The notes under the pieces: generated by a model
Seen by the model: the letters and a program-made list of their open reading frames with translations, nothing else
Told to the model about the DNA's origin: nothing
The model's database searches: none
Program-made: the position numbers and the translations under genes
Shown: positions 20,040-28,502 of the stretch, piece by piece
Position numbering within the stretch: position 1 is the stretch's first letter
Layout of the letters: each line of letters starts with the position of its first letter
Assembly (NCBI RefSeq): GCF_013488225.1
Contig: NZ_CP041241.1
Span: 744,001 to 808,000, forward strand
Reading direction: 5' to 3'
DNA: 64,000 nt
Origin: Sinorhizobium mexicanum
Lineage (GTDB): Bacteria > Pseudomonadota > Alphaproteobacteria > Rhizobiales > Rhizobiaceae

Positions 20040-20139
20040 GCGTTCCTCTCGGATGACGGATTTAGTCGATGGTAGGGATCCGCTCAATCGGTGACAAGTC
20101 GCACATAGCAGTCGATTTTTCTTAACGAGAAGCTCAAGG

Positions 20140-20158
20140 TGTCAACGTTGCGTTGACA
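20140..20158. promoter_or_regulatory. Perfect 19-bp operator-like dyad in a divergent promoter region
   Basis: TGTCAACG (20140-20147), three bases, CGTTGACA (20151-20158) is a perfect inverted repeat with 8-bp arms. Because of the symmetry a TTGACA -35-like hexamer is present on both strands. It lies between the kinase gene and the MhqO-like gene, about 98 bases before the latter. A dimeric repressor, perhaps MarR or TetR type, could bind here; no such gene is adjacent. Confidence 0.5.
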
Positions 20159-20255
20159 ATGCGTTTGGCCGCGCCAGCCTTTCGCAAAGCAAGGGAAGAG
20201 CGCATCTATACGCCATCAAGAGCCCGGTTGCAGACCGGCAGAAAGGAAACTGACA

Positions 20256-21188
20256 ATGCTCGACCAGATCAAAGGCCTGCATCACGTCACCTCGATGGCG
20301 GATGACGCCCGCACCAACAACCAATTTTTCACCAACACCCTCGGCTTGCGTCGTGTCAAGAAGACCGTGAACTTCGATTCACCGGACGTCTACCACCTCT
20401 ACTATGGTGACGAGAGCGGCACGCCCGGCACCGTGATGACCTATTTCCCGTTTCCGCAGATGCCGCGCGGCCGCGCCGGCACGGGAGAGGTTGGAACGAC
20501 CGTCTTCGGCGTGCCGGTCGGTTCGCTCGGTTTCTGGCGGGATCGCCTGGGCAAGCTCGGCGTCACCGGCCTCAAGGACGAAGAAACTTTCGGCGAGAAG
20601 CGCCTGAACTTTGCCGGCCCGGATGGCGACGGCTTCGCTCTGGTCGAAGTGAAGGACGACCCGCGTGCCCCGTGGACCGAGGGTGGCATTTCTGCAGACC
20701 ACGCGATCCGTGGTTTCCATTCGGTCGCCATGCGGCTGCGCGATGAGGGCGCCACCTCCGAATTGCTCAAGTTCATGGGCTATCAGGAGTTCGACCGCAA
20801 GGATGGCGTTACCCGGCTGATCGTACCGGGCGGCAACGGCGCAGGCCTCGTCGATCTCGAAACGCTGCCCAACGTCAATCGCGCGGCGCAGGGCGCCGGC
20901 TCGGTGCACCATGTCGCCTTCGCGGTCGACAATCGCGAAAAGCAGCTGGAAGTGCGCAAGGCCCTGATGGACACTGGCTATCACGTCACTCCGGTCATCG
21001 ATCGTGACTATTTCTGGGCGATCTACTTCCGGACACCGGGTGGTGTGCTGTTCGAGATCGCCACGAACGAGCCCGGCTTTGACCGTGACGAGGAAATTGC
21101 CCATCTCGGCGAGGCGCTGAAACTGCCGCAGCAGCACAAGCACCTGCGCCCGATCCTCGAAAGCCAGTTGCAGAAGCTGGAAGCATAA
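20256..21188 (+). CDS. Ring-cleaving dioxygenase of the VOC superfamily (MhqO/MhqA-like)
   Basis: The 310-residue protein has two tandem glyoxalase/extradiol dioxygenase modules. The first begins IKGLHHVTSMADDARTNNQF (His ligand), and the second HAIRGFHSVAMRLRD. GSVHHVAFAVDN near residue 213 and GGVLFEIATNEPGF near 264 supply the remaining metal ligands. MhqO-type proteins take part in detoxifying hydroquinones and quinones. An AAAGGAAA site precedes the ATG. The next gene encodes an MhqD-like esterase, and the same pairing occurs in Bacillus mhq operons, which supports the assignment. The substrate itself is not visible in the sequence. Confidence 0.85.
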   Translation: MLDQIKGLHHVTSMADDARTNNQFFTNTLGLRRVKKTVNFDSPDVYHLYYGDESGTPGTVMTYFPFPQMPRGRAGTGEVGTTVFGVPVGSLGFWRDRLGKLGVTGLKDEETFGEKRLNFAGPDGDGFALVEVKDDPRAPWTEGGISADHAIRGFHSVAMRLRDEGATSELLKFMGYQEFDRKDGVTRLIVPGGNGAGLVDLETLPNVNRAAQGAGSVHHVAFAVDNREKQLEVRKALMDTGYHVTPVIDRDYFWAIYFRTPGGVLFEIATNEPGFDRDEEIAHLGEALKLPQQHKHLRPILESQLQKLEA

Positions 21189-21306
21189 ACGTCCGGTATC
21201 TCTGCGGCCGAGATTTCCTCCTCCGTCTGGCGCGGGGGAGGGGCTGGGCTTTGATATGACGAACAGCGATGGCATCGGCGCAGGCCGCGTGCCAAGGAGA
21301 GTTCCA

Positions 21307-21909
21307 ATGGTCGACCATGGCTATGTCCATAAATTGAAAGCCGGCAAGCCCGGCAGTCCGATCCTCTTCGTTCTTCACGGCACGGGGGGCGACGAGAACC
21401 AGTTTTTCAGCTTCGGTTCGCAACTGTTGCCGGAGGCGACGATCGTGTCGCCGCGCGGCGACGTTTCGGAACATGGCGCGGCCCGCTTCTTCAGGCGCAC
21501 CGGCGAGGGCGTCTACGACATGGCGGATCTCGCGCGCGCCACCACAAAACTGGCAAACTTCGCCAGGACGCTTGCATCCGAGCATGAGGCCTCGGAAATC
21601 ATCGCGCTCGGCTATTCCAACGGTGCGAATATCATTGCGAACGTGCTCATCGAAGAAGGTGCCTTTGACAAAGCCGTCCTGATGCACCCGCTGATCCCGT
21701 TCAGGCCGAACGACAATCCGAAGCTGGAAGGCCGAGGCATATTGATCACTGCCGGAGAGCGTGATCCGATCTGCCCGGCGCCGCTGACGCAGTCGCTCGC
21801 GGACTACTTCAAGGCTCAAAAGGCGACAGTCACCGTGGAGTGGCATCCCGGCGGCCATGATATCCGGCGGAACGAGATTGCCGCGGTTGAGCGATTCGTG
21901 AAAGCTTGA
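21307..21909 (+). CDS. Alpha/beta hydrolase, carboxylesterase/phospholipase family (MhqD-like)
   Basis: The 200-residue cytoplasmic serine hydrolase has the oxyanion-loop motif FVLHGTGGDENQF near residue 20, the nucleophile serine in ALGYSNGANI near 100, an acid in AGERDPICP and the catalytic histidine in PGGHDIRR near the end. This is the short YtpS/MhqD-type esterase pattern. I chose the ATG at 21307 because AAGGAGAG stands six bases before it; an in-frame ATG at 21256 would add 17 residues. Following the MhqO-like gene, it probably cleaves quinone- or catechol-derived esters or thiol adducts. Confidence 0.83.
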   Translation: MVDHGYVHKLKAGKPGSPILFVLHGTGGDENQFFSFGSQLLPEATIVSPRGDVSEHGAARFFRRTGEGVYDMADLARATTKLANFARTLASEHEASEIIALGYSNGANIIANVLIEEGAFDKAVLMHPLIPFRPNDNPKLEGRGILITAGERDPICPAPLTQSLADYFKAQKATVTVEWHPGGHDIRRNEIAAVERFVKA

Positions 21910-21915
21910 AAGCCA

Positions 21916-21958
21916 CGCTGGATTGAACTAAGTTTAATGAACTAAGTTCAATCCAGCG
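21916..21958. promoter_or_regulatory. 43-bp palindromic operator of the toxin-antitoxin pair
   Basis: Perfect 14-bp arms, CGCTGGATTGAACT (21916-21929) and its reverse complement (21945-21958), flank 15 bases. Inside, the 10-mer GAACTAAGTT occurs twice as a direct repeat 14 bases apart, each containing the small dyad AACT-A-AGTT. The right arm ends where the GGAGG ribosome site of the antitoxin gene begins. Nested sites upstream of a Phd/VapC pair are expected for conditional autorepression. It could also act as a terminator for the esterase gene, but has no T tract. Confidence 0.7.
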
Positions 21959-21964
21959 GAGGCA

Positions 21965-22213
21965 GTGGTGGAAACCGTCAATATTCACGAGGCCAAGACC
22001 CATTTGTCGCGGCTGGTCGAAAAGGCGGCGAGGGGGGAGTCGTTCATCATCGCCAAGGCGGGAAAGCCCCTGGTGAAGGTGGTTGCCCTCGATCAGCCTT
22101 CCGAGACCGAAAAGCAGCGGATCGGCTTTATGACCGGCGAGATCGTGGTGCCGGACGATTTCGATCGTATGGTCAGCGATGAGATTGAAAATCTATTCGG
22201 CACCGGCGCATGA
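21965..22213 (+). CDS. Antitoxin of a VapBC-type pair, Phd/YefM family
   Basis: The 82-residue protein has the Phd fold at its N-terminus (VNIHEAKTHLSRLVEKAARG) for DNA binding, followed by FIIAKAGKPLVKVVALD and a C-terminal tail rich in acidic and aromatic residues that should cover the toxin active site. It uses a GTG start (21965 or the adjacent 21968) just after GGAGG. Its stop overlaps the toxin start by four bases. It should repress its own promoter at the palindrome upstream. Confidence 0.88.
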   Translation: MVETVNIHEAKTHLSRLVEKAARGESFIIAKAGKPLVKVVALDQPSETEKQRIGFMTGEIVVPDDFDRMVSDEIENLFGTGA

Positions 22214-22596
22214 ACATACTGCTCGACACGCACATCCTCCTCTGGGTGGCCGGCGCTCCCGACCAGTTGCCGCGAGAAGCCCGGGCGCTCATCGAAAATC
22301 AGGAGAACGCGCTCTTTTTCAGTGCGGCGAGCCTTTGGGAAATTGCCATCAAGTGCAGCCTTGGGCGCGCCGATTTCGAGGCCAATCCTCGGCTGCTGCG
22401 CCGCGGCCTGTTGGACAACGGCTATGAGGAACTGCCTGTCAGTAGCGCCCATGCGGTGGAAATCGACCAACTTCCGCCAATCCACAAGGACCCCTTCGAT
22501 CGCATTCTGGTCGCCCAGTCGATAGTCGAGGGCGTGACACTGCTGACCACGGATGAGATCGTCGGAAAGTACCCGGGGCCGATTCGGCTCGTCTGA
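22210..22596 (+). CDS. vapC: VapC-type toxin, PIN-domain ribonuclease
   Basis: The 128-residue PIN-domain protein is expected to cleave RNA when free of its antitoxin. The acidic metal site is complete: D6 in NILLDTHILLW, E44 in SLWEIAIKCS, D94/D97 in KDPFDRILVAQ, and a further Asp in LLTTDEIV. This 'LLDTHILLW' subgroup usually pairs with Phd-type antitoxins, as here. The ATG overlaps the antitoxin stop (ATGA), ensuring coupled, lower translation of the toxin. It ends five bases before the convergent transporter gene. Confidence 0.9.
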   Translation: MNILLDTHILLWVAGAPDQLPREARALIENQENALFFSAASLWEIAIKCSLGRADFEANPRLLRRGLLDNGYEELPVSSAHAVEIDQLPPIHKDPFDRILVAQSIVEGVTLLTTDEIVGKYPGPIRLV

Positions 22597-22601
22597 CCGC
22601 G

Positions 22602-23714
22602 TCACTCCAGTCTGCTGCGGAAGAGCCAGGAGGCGGCGGAAAGTGTCACGACGGCGATCATGCAGAGCGGCAGGGTCTGGTGCACCACTTCTGCAAGCGG
22701 AATGTCCTTGAGGAATACCCCCTTCACGATCACCAGGAAATAACGCAGCGGATTGATGAGCGTGATCGGCTGCAGCCAGGACGGCATGTTCTCGATCGGC
22801 GTCGCGAAACCCGACAAGAGCATGGCTGGAACCATGAACAGGAAGACTCCGAGAATCGCCTGTTGCTGTGTCATCGACAGCGCCGAGATGAAAAGCCCGA
22901 GCCCGACGACGGAGGCGAGATAGAAGATCGCGCTGCCGTAAAGCAGGATCAGCGAGCCGCGCAACGGCACGCCGAAGATGAACACGGCGGCGAGAATATA
23001 GACCGTGATATGGAAGAGCCCGATCATCATCGGCGGTATCAGTTTGCCGATGAGGATTTCGTGGGTCCGCAACGGCGAAACGATGAGTTGGTCGAAGGTA
23101 CCGAGCTCACGCTCGCGGGCAACCGAAAGCGCGGTGACGATGAGCCCGATCAGGAGCGCAATGCTCGCCACCAGGTTAGGCACCATGAACCATTGGTAGG
23201 TGAGGTTGGGATTGAACCAGTTGCGCGCCTCGACCCGGACCACATCGGATGCCGCGCGTTTTCCGGCGGGGGTTTCCGAGGCGAGCATGCCGACGATCTG
23301 GCTGAGATAGCCAGCAACGATCTGCGAGGCGTTGGAGCGCCGGCCGTCGAGTATCACCTGGACCTCGGCCGTCCGTCCCGCTTCGATGTCGCGGGAGAAG
23401 GTCGGGCCGATTTCCAATGCGGCAAGAACGCGTTGCGTATCGATCGCGAGTCGCACTTCCGCCGGGCTGCTCGCCCGCGTGACGGTTCGGAAGGTCGGCG
23501 ATCCGCCGATCTGCTGGACCAGTTCCTGGCTCCAATGGCCGGTATCGCGATCGAGCACGATCAGGTCGACGTTCCTCACCTCCAGGGTCGCCGCATAGGA
23601 AAAGACGAGCAACTGGATAATCGGCGGACCGATCAGGATGGCGCGGCCCTTCGGGTCGCGCAGCACCGCCAGAAGCTCCTTGATGATCAGCGCCTTCAGC
23701 CGTGTCCACCACAT
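22602..23714 (-). CDS. ABC-2 type permease (YbhR-like)
   Basis: The 370-residue inner-membrane protein has one N-terminal helix (about 23-42), a long periplasmic domain (about 45-175), then five helices with the ABC-2 signature region SVARERELGTFDQLIVSPLR near 208. It is last in the operon and should pair with the preceding permease to form the channel of an efflux pump driven by the YbhF-like ATPase. I set the start at MWWTRLK (23714), which is one base beyond the previous stop. Confidence 0.87.
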   Translation of the reverse strand: MWWTRLKALIIKELLAVLRDPKGRAILIGPPIIQLLVFSYAATLEVRNVDLIVLDRDTGHWSQELVQQIGGSPTFRTVTRASSPAEVRLAIDTQRVLAALEIGPTFSRDIEAGRTAEVQVILDGRRSNASQIVAGYLSQIVGMLASETPAGKRAASDVVRVEARNWFNPNLTYQWFMVPNLVASIALLIGLIVTALSVARERELGTFDQLIVSPLRTHEILIGKLIPPMMIGLFHITVYILAAVFIFGVPLRGSLILLYGSAIFYLASVVGLGLFISALSMTQQQAILGVFLFMVPAMLLSGFATPIENMPSWLQPITLINPLRYFLVIVKGVFLKDIPLAEVVHQTLPLCMIAVVTLSAASWLFRSRLE

Positions 23715-23715
23715 C

Positions 23716-24870
23716 TTAGCCGATCCTCTTTCTGGTACTGCGTGCGGCAAGCGCGAAGAAGACGCTGCCGATCAGAAGCATGACCGCGATCGCGCGCGCG
23801 AACATCGGCCAGATATCGCCGGCCAGAAACACCGTCTGCAGGCTGGGGATCAGATAGCGTGCCGGCACAACGAAGGTGATCCACTGGATGACAGTCGGCA
23901 TGGAATTGATCTCGAACAGGAAGCCGGAAAGCAGGAACGCCGGCAGGAATGCTGTTATCAACGCGAGCTGCGAGGCGAGGAACTGGTTCTTGGTGGCTGC
24001 CGAGATCAGCAGTCCCTGGCCGAGCGCCGGCATGAGGAACGTGGCAGAGAGTGCGTAGAGCGCCGCCACCGAGCCGCGGAAAGGCACGCCGAACAGGAAG
24101 ACCGCGAGCAGCACGCAGAGCGTCATCGAGGTGAGCCCGAGAATGAAATAGGGCAGGAGCTTGCCGGCAAGGAGCTCGGCGGCGGAGACGGGCGTCGCCA
24201 TCATCGCCTCCATCGTCCCGCGCTCCCATTCCCGCGCCACGACCAGCGACGTCAGTAGCGTGCCGACGAGCGTCATGACGATGGCGATCGATCCTGGAAC
24301 AAGGAAATTGCGGCTTGTCAGTTCCGCGTTGAACCAGAAGCGTTGTTCGGCAATAATCGCGGGTGCGCGCCCCACGCCCTCGCTGAAACGCTGGCGCTCC
24401 CAGGTGGCCACGGTACCCTGCGCGTAGTTCTGAACGAAATTCGCCGTGTTCGGATCCGAGCCATCGACGATCACCTGGATCGCCGGATGGCGTCCCGCGG
24501 CGTGGTCGGCCGCAAAGCCCGCCGGAATCACCAGGATGCCGCGCACCCGGCCGAGCACGAGATCGTCCTCGAATTCGCGGCGGTCGTGGCCGTTGACGAC
24601 GGCGAAATAGCGCGACTGCTGGAAGCTTGCGGCGAGATCGCGCGTCGATGGCGTTGCTTCCTCGACCACCAGTGCGACCCGCGTCCGCGTCGTGTCGAGG
24701 GAAACACCGTAGCCGAAGAGGAAGAGCAGGATCAGCGGCAGCACGAAGGCGATCAGAATACTGCTTGGGTCGCGCACGATCTGATAGCTTTCCTTGCGCA
24801 CGAGGGCGGTGAAGCGTCTCGCCCTGCCACCACGCTCCTGAATGGTGCTACTCTTCCCGATCACGTTCAT
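23716..24870 (-). CDS. ABC-2 type permease (YbhS-like)
   Basis: This 384-residue permease has the same layout as its neighbour: an N-terminal KESYQIVRDPSSILIAFVLP segment with the first helix, a periplasmic domain to about residue 180, and five more helices. VAREWERGTMEAMMATPVS near 222 is the ABC-2 motif. Its ATG overlaps the ATPase stop by four bases. Together with the YbhR-like protein it forms the membrane part of the exporter. Confidence 0.87.
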   Translation of the reverse strand: MNVIGKSSTIQERGGRARRFTALVRKESYQIVRDPSSILIAFVLPLILLFLFGYGVSLDTTRTRVALVVEEATPSTRDLAASFQQSRYFAVVNGHDRREFEDDLVLGRVRGILVIPAGFAADHAAGRHPAIQVIVDGSDPNTANFVQNYAQGTVATWERQRFSEGVGRAPAIIAEQRFWFNAELTSRNFLVPGSIAIVMTLVGTLLTSLVVAREWERGTMEAMMATPVSAAELLAGKLLPYFILGLTSMTLCVLLAVFLFGVPFRGSVAALYALSATFLMPALGQGLLISAATKNQFLASQLALITAFLPAFLLSGFLFEINSMPTVIQWITFVVPARYLIPSLQTVFLAGDIWPMFARAIAVMLLIGSVFFALAARSTRKRIG

Positions 24871-26627
24871 GCCGCTTCCTTCGCCTCCGAATCCTGGATG
24901 AGCGCGATGAAGGCGTCTTCCATCGTCGGGTCAGGGAGGTCCTTGTTGGCGACGCGCGCCTTCATCTCGTCCGGCGACCCGAGCGCAATCGACCGGCCGC
25001 GATAAATGAGCGAGATGCGATCGCAATATTCCGCCTCGTCCATGAAGTGGGTGGTGACGAGAACGGTCACGCCCTTTTCCACGAGGCCGTTGATGTGTGT
25101 CCAGAACTCGCGCCGGGTGATCGGATCGACGCCCGAAGTCGGTTCGTCGAGAAAGAGCACCTCCGGTTCGTGCAGCACGGCGCAGGCAAGCGCCAGGCGC
25201 TGCTTTAGGCCGAGCGGCAGGTCCTTGGCCGACATGTCCTGGGTCGGGCGAAAATCGAAGATCTCAGTCATCAGTGCGATGCGCTCGCGCCGTTTCGTGC
25301 CGGAAAGCCCGTAGATGCCCGCAAAGAAATTGAGGTTCTGGGTGACGCTGAGATCGCCATAGAGGGAGAATTTCTGCGCCATATAGCCAAGTCGGTTGCG
25401 TGCTTCGGCGGCATCGCGCCTGAGATCGAAGCCAGCGACCCGACCTTCGCCGGCAGTCGGCTTCAGCAGGCCGCAGAGCATCTTGAATGTGGTCGACTTG
25501 CCCGCGCCGTTCGGACCCAAGAGGCCGAAGATCTGGCCGCGCGGGATGTCGAAGGTAATGTTTTCGGCGGCGGTGAAGTCGCCGAACCGTTTGGTTAGCC
25601 CACGCGCCTCGATCACCGCCTTGCCCGCGTCTGCGGCAAAGGTTCTCTGCGTCTCCGCAAGCCGCGAGCGGCCACCGGGGCCGCCGCCGAGCATGTCGAC
25701 AAAGGCGTCCTCGAAGCGCGGGGGCGTGATGTCGGCACGCAATGCCGTCGCGGCGCCGTTGCCGGCAAGCGGTGGAGGCTCGAGACCCGCCTTCATCACG
25801 AGGCGGATCGCCTCGCCCTGAATGACACCATCGACCACGCCTTCGTCGTCGAGAAGGCGCGCCAGCTTCTCGCGGCGGCGACCTTCGATGCCGCTCACCC
25901 GAAACACGCGCTCCGCCACGCGACTCGTCATTTCCTGCGGCGCGCCGGCGAAAAGCAGCTTGCCCTGATTGAGCAGGAAGACGTGGTCGCACGCCTCCGC
26001 CTCCTCGAGATAGGCCGTCGACCAGACGACGCCGACGCCTTCGGCCGTCAGCTTTTCGACCATCTTCCAGAGATCGCGCCGCGAAATCGGATCGACGCCG
26101 ACGCCGGGCTCGTCGAGCAACAGCAGGCGCGGCTTGCGCAGCAGCGCGCAAGCAAGACCGAGCTTCTGCTTCATGCCGCCGGAAAGCTTTCCTGCAAGGC
26201 GCGCCGTGAAGCGCTTGAGATCGGTAAATTCGAGCAGTTCGCCGAACGTCGTGGTGCGCGCATCGTTGGGCAGGCCGCGCAGATCGGCATAGAGGTCGAG
26301 ATTTTCCTGGACGGAGAGGTCTTCGTAGAGGCCGAAGCGTTGCGGCATGTAGCCGATTGCCGCCTGGATGCTCGCCGGATCCGTGCGCGTGTCGTAGCCG
26401 AGCACCTGGACAGTGCCCGCTTCCGGCAGCATGAGCCCGGTCATCAGGCGGATCAACGTCGTCTTGCCGGCGCCGTCGGGGCCGACGAGGCCGGTGATAC
26501 GCCCGCCAGCGATCGACCCGTGGATGGCGTCGAGGGCAGGCGCCGGGGCGCCGAACCGCTTGGTGACACCTGTCAACCGTACGAAGGGTTCGGAGGAGGC
26601 AGCAATATCGGGGGCCGCGGCCGTCAT
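24867..26627 (-). CDS. ABC transporter ATPase with two fused ATPase domains (YbhF-like)
   Basis: The 586-residue cytoplasmic protein drives the exporter. The first domain has [16 protein letters not shown] (Walker A near 50), [16 protein letters not shown] and [13 protein letters not shown]. The second, from about residue 325, has [16 protein letters not shown] and [13 protein letters not shown]. Its signature loop reads [17 protein letters not shown], lacking the canonical SGG, so the two ATP sites are probably unequal. It overlaps both neighbours by four bases. The E. coli homologue acts in the CecR-controlled YbhGFSR pump, linked to cation or drug efflux. Confidence 0.9.
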   Translation of the reverse strand: MTAAAPDIAASSEPFVRLTGVTKRFGAPAPALDAIHGSIAGGRITGLVGPDGAGKTTLIRLMTGLMLPEAGTVQVLGYDTRTDPASIQAAIGYMPQRFGLYEDLSVQENLDLYADLRGLPNDARTTTFGELLEFTDLKRFTARLAGKLSGGMKQKLGLACALLRKPRLLLLDEPGVGVDPISRRDLWKMVEKLTAEGVGVVWSTAYLEEAEACDHVFLLNQGKLLFAGAPQEMTSRVAERVFRVSGIEGRRREKLARLLDDEGVVDGVIQGEAIRLVMKAGLEPPPLAGNGAATALRADITPPRFEDAFVDMLGGGPGGRSRLAETQRTFAADAGKAVIEARGLTKRFGDFTAAENITFDIPRGQIFGLLGPNGAGKSTTFKMLCGLLKPTAGEGRVAGFDLRRDAAEARNRLGYMAQKFSLYGDLSVTQNLNFFAGIYGLSGTKRRERIALMTEIFDFRPTQDMSAKDLPLGLKQRLALACAVLHEPEVLFLDEPTSGVDPITRREFWTHINGLVEKGVTVLVTTHFMDEAEYCDRISLIYRGRSIALGSPDEMKARVANKDLPDPTMEDAFIALIQDSEAKEAA

Positions 26628-27631
26628 GACATTGCCTCTCCGGCCGTCGGCAGATGAATGGTGACCGGCATGCCCTGGCGCAGGTCCGCACCCGGATTGG
26701 TGACCACGATCCTGAGCCGGTAGACGAGATCTGTCCGGAGTTCAGGCGTCTCGACTGATTTCGGCGTAAATTCCGCTACTGGCGAGATGAAGCCGACGGT
26801 CGCATCATAGGCCTTGTTCGGGGCGGTGTCCGAGGTCACCTTGACTTTCATGCCCGGGTGAACGCGGCCGAGATCGGGTTCGGCGACATAGGCGCGGACC
26901 CAGACCGGTTCGGTCAGCGAGAGCACATAGACATTGTCGGCCGGTGAAACGATGGCGCCGGTCTCGCGGACGCGCGAGAGGACGACGCCGGCGCTTGGCG
27001 CGACGAGCTCGGTGTCCTTGAGCGACGTCCGGGCACTGGCAAGCTTCGCGGTTGCCGCATTCACTTGTGCTTGCGCCGTGGCTACGTCCTCCACGCGACT
27101 CCCCTCTTCGATCAGCGCCAGAGCCTCGCGCGCCGAGGTTGCGCGGGCTACCGCGGCGGAGCGTGCAGCGCTCGCCTGATCGAGGTCCGCCTGGGAAATC
27201 GTGCCGTTCGGCCGCAGTTGCCGGGCGCGCTCGTAGGCGAGGTTGGCGTTTTCGAGCTCGGCGAGGCGCTCTTCATGGACGGCGCGTGCCTGTGCGATTT
27301 CAGTGGCACGCGCGCCGGCCTTGAGCTTGGCGAGCGTGGAGGTCAAGGCCTCCACCTCCGCCTTGGCTGCGTCGACGGCCTGCTCGAACGGCTCGGCGTC
27401 GAGCCTGGCGATCACATCGCCGGCCTTCACGGCATCGCCCTCGTCGACACGCAGTTCCGCGATGCGGCCGCTGACGCGGAATCCGAGCGACACCTGTCGG
27501 ATATCGACATTGCCGTAAAGAACCGCCTGGCGATTGTCCTCAGCCCAGCCGATCCGCGCCGGCAGGTCGAACCACCAGCCCCCGGCCGCAACTGCGGCGA
27601 GAAGGAGAGCGGGAATAGCTATTTTTTTCAT
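26624..27631 (-). CDS. Periplasmic adaptor (HlyD/YbhG-like membrane fusion protein)
   Basis: The 335-residue protein has an N-terminal signal anchor (about 4-17), a biotinyl-lipoyl-like hairpin domain split around a coiled coil ([20 protein letters not shown] near 53, then about 85-200 alanine-rich helices), and a beta-barrel ([20 protein letters not shown]). It should bridge the inner-membrane exporter to an outer-membrane channel. The gene lies between the TetR regulator and the ATPase, overlapping each by four bases. Confidence 0.87.
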   Translation of the reverse strand: MKKIAIPALLLAAVAAGGWWFDLPARIGWAEDNRQAVLYGNVDIRQVSLGFRVSGRIAELRVDEGDAVKAGDVIARLDAEPFEQAVDAAKAEVEALTSTLAKLKAGARATEIAQARAVHEERLAELENANLAYERARQLRPNGTISQADLDQASAARSAAVARATSAREALALIEEGSRVEDVATAQAQVNAATAKLASARTSLKDTELVAPSAGVVLSRVRETGAIVSPADNVYVLSLTEPVWVRAYVAEPDLGRVHPGMKVKVTSDTAPNKAYDATVGFISPVAEFTPKSVETPELRTDLVYRLRIVVTNPGADLRQGMPVTIHLPTAGEAMS

Positions 27632-28332
27632 GCCTTGTAGTCCTTTTCAGCGCCCAGTGCGGCAACGAGGTCGGCCGCGTGATGACGCAGGATTTCGAGC
27701 TCGTCCGGCCCGGCGGTTTCCCATTCGAGCTGGGCATAAACAGCGGCATGGGCCATCCGGAAGACGAGGACGCTTCCGACGAAGGACAGCGTCCTCAGGC
27801 GGATGCGTTCGGATGCGGGGTCGTCGTCGAGAATGATGCCGATCAGCCGCCGCGCCATCTCGATCATCGGCCGCATGATGCTGCCGTAGATGCGGGTGAA
27901 CGCCTCGGTCGGCTCCATCTGCTCGCGAATGATGAAGCGCGCCCAGCTTTCCGATTGCTCGCTGACGAAGAGGACAATCATCCTCTGAACCATCTGGGTC
28001 AGAAACGCGCGTGCTTCCGCAGGGGCCATTTCCTTTCCGTCGGCATCGAGTTCCGCGAAGCGCGTGAGAATGGCGCTCCGCAGATCGGCGACATGTCCGC
28101 CAATGATCGAGGCGAGGTGCTCGGCGGCGGCGATGTAGAGGCCTTCCTTGCCGCCAAAATAATAGGGGATCGCCTGCAGGTTCACGCGCGCCTTATCGGC
28201 GAGCATGCGGGTCGTCGCGCCATCGAAACCATAGCGTCCGAAAACGTCGATGGAGGCGTTGAGGAGCTTCTCCCGCGTGGCGTCGCCGCGGTCGACTCGA
28301 GGTTGCGAAGAGGGGGCGCTGTCTTTCATCAT
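27628..28332 (-). CDS. TetR-family repressor (CecR/YbiH-like) heading the exporter operon
   Basis: The 234-residue protein has an N-terminal TetR HTH ([20 protein letters not shown], then [20 protein letters not shown]) and a CecR-type C-terminal ligand domain ([20 protein letters not shown]). It is the first gene of a five-gene operon in which every junction but the last is an ATGA overlap. This matches E. coli cecR-ybhGFSR. It should repress the operon until it binds a toxic compound. The start is one of two adjacent ATGs (28332 or 28329). Confidence 0.88.
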   Translation of the reverse strand: MMKDSAPSSQPRVDRGDATREKLLNASIDVFGRYGFDGATTRMLADKARVNLQAIPYYFGGKEGLYIAAAEHLASIIGGHVADLRSAILTRFAELDADGKEMAPAEARAFLTQMVQRMIVLFVSEQSESWARFIIREQMEPTEAFTRIYGSIMRPMIEMARRLIGIILDDDPASERIRLRTLSFVGSVLVFRMAHAAVYAQLEWETAGPDELEILRHHAADLVAALGAEKDYKA

Positions 28333-28338
28333 GTGCTC

Positions 28339-28375
28339 AAATTATCTCATTCAGCTGATTAAGTCAATCGAATGA
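28339..28375 (-). promoter_or_regulatory. Sigma-70 promoter and overlapping operator of the CecR-like operon
   Basis: On the minus strand TTGACT (28367-28362) is separated by exactly 17 bases from TAATTT (28344-28339), a good housekeeping promoter just upstream of the TetR start. An imperfect dyad with CATTC (28348-28352) and GAATG (28370-28374) as outer arms spans the spacer and -35. A dimeric repressor bound there would block RNA polymerase, fitting autorepression by the TetR protein. Because the -10 is so close to the start codon, the transcript leader must be very short. Confidence 0.65.
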
Positions 28376-28502
28376 ATTTTGTACGGCTTGGGCAGGACGA
28401 TCGTGCATTGAGCGCGAGATTCGCATCAAAAAAAATCAGCGGATCAAAAATATGCATCGTGCCCGGGAAATTCCGGGGCCGAGTCAGTTCACGAGGCGGG
28501 GC

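Noticed and set aside
16831..20255. A sigma-54 (-24/-12) promoter as target of the DctD-like regulator
   Set aside because: TGGCAC-N5-TTGC was not found in the gaps around the pair or in the main intergenic regions read; isolated TGGCAC words lacked the second half.
21189..21255. A REP/RIME-type repeat fragment after the dioxygenase gene
   Set aside because: The CCTCC and GGGGAGG tracts recall rhizobial repeats but are too short, and no second copy was found in the window.
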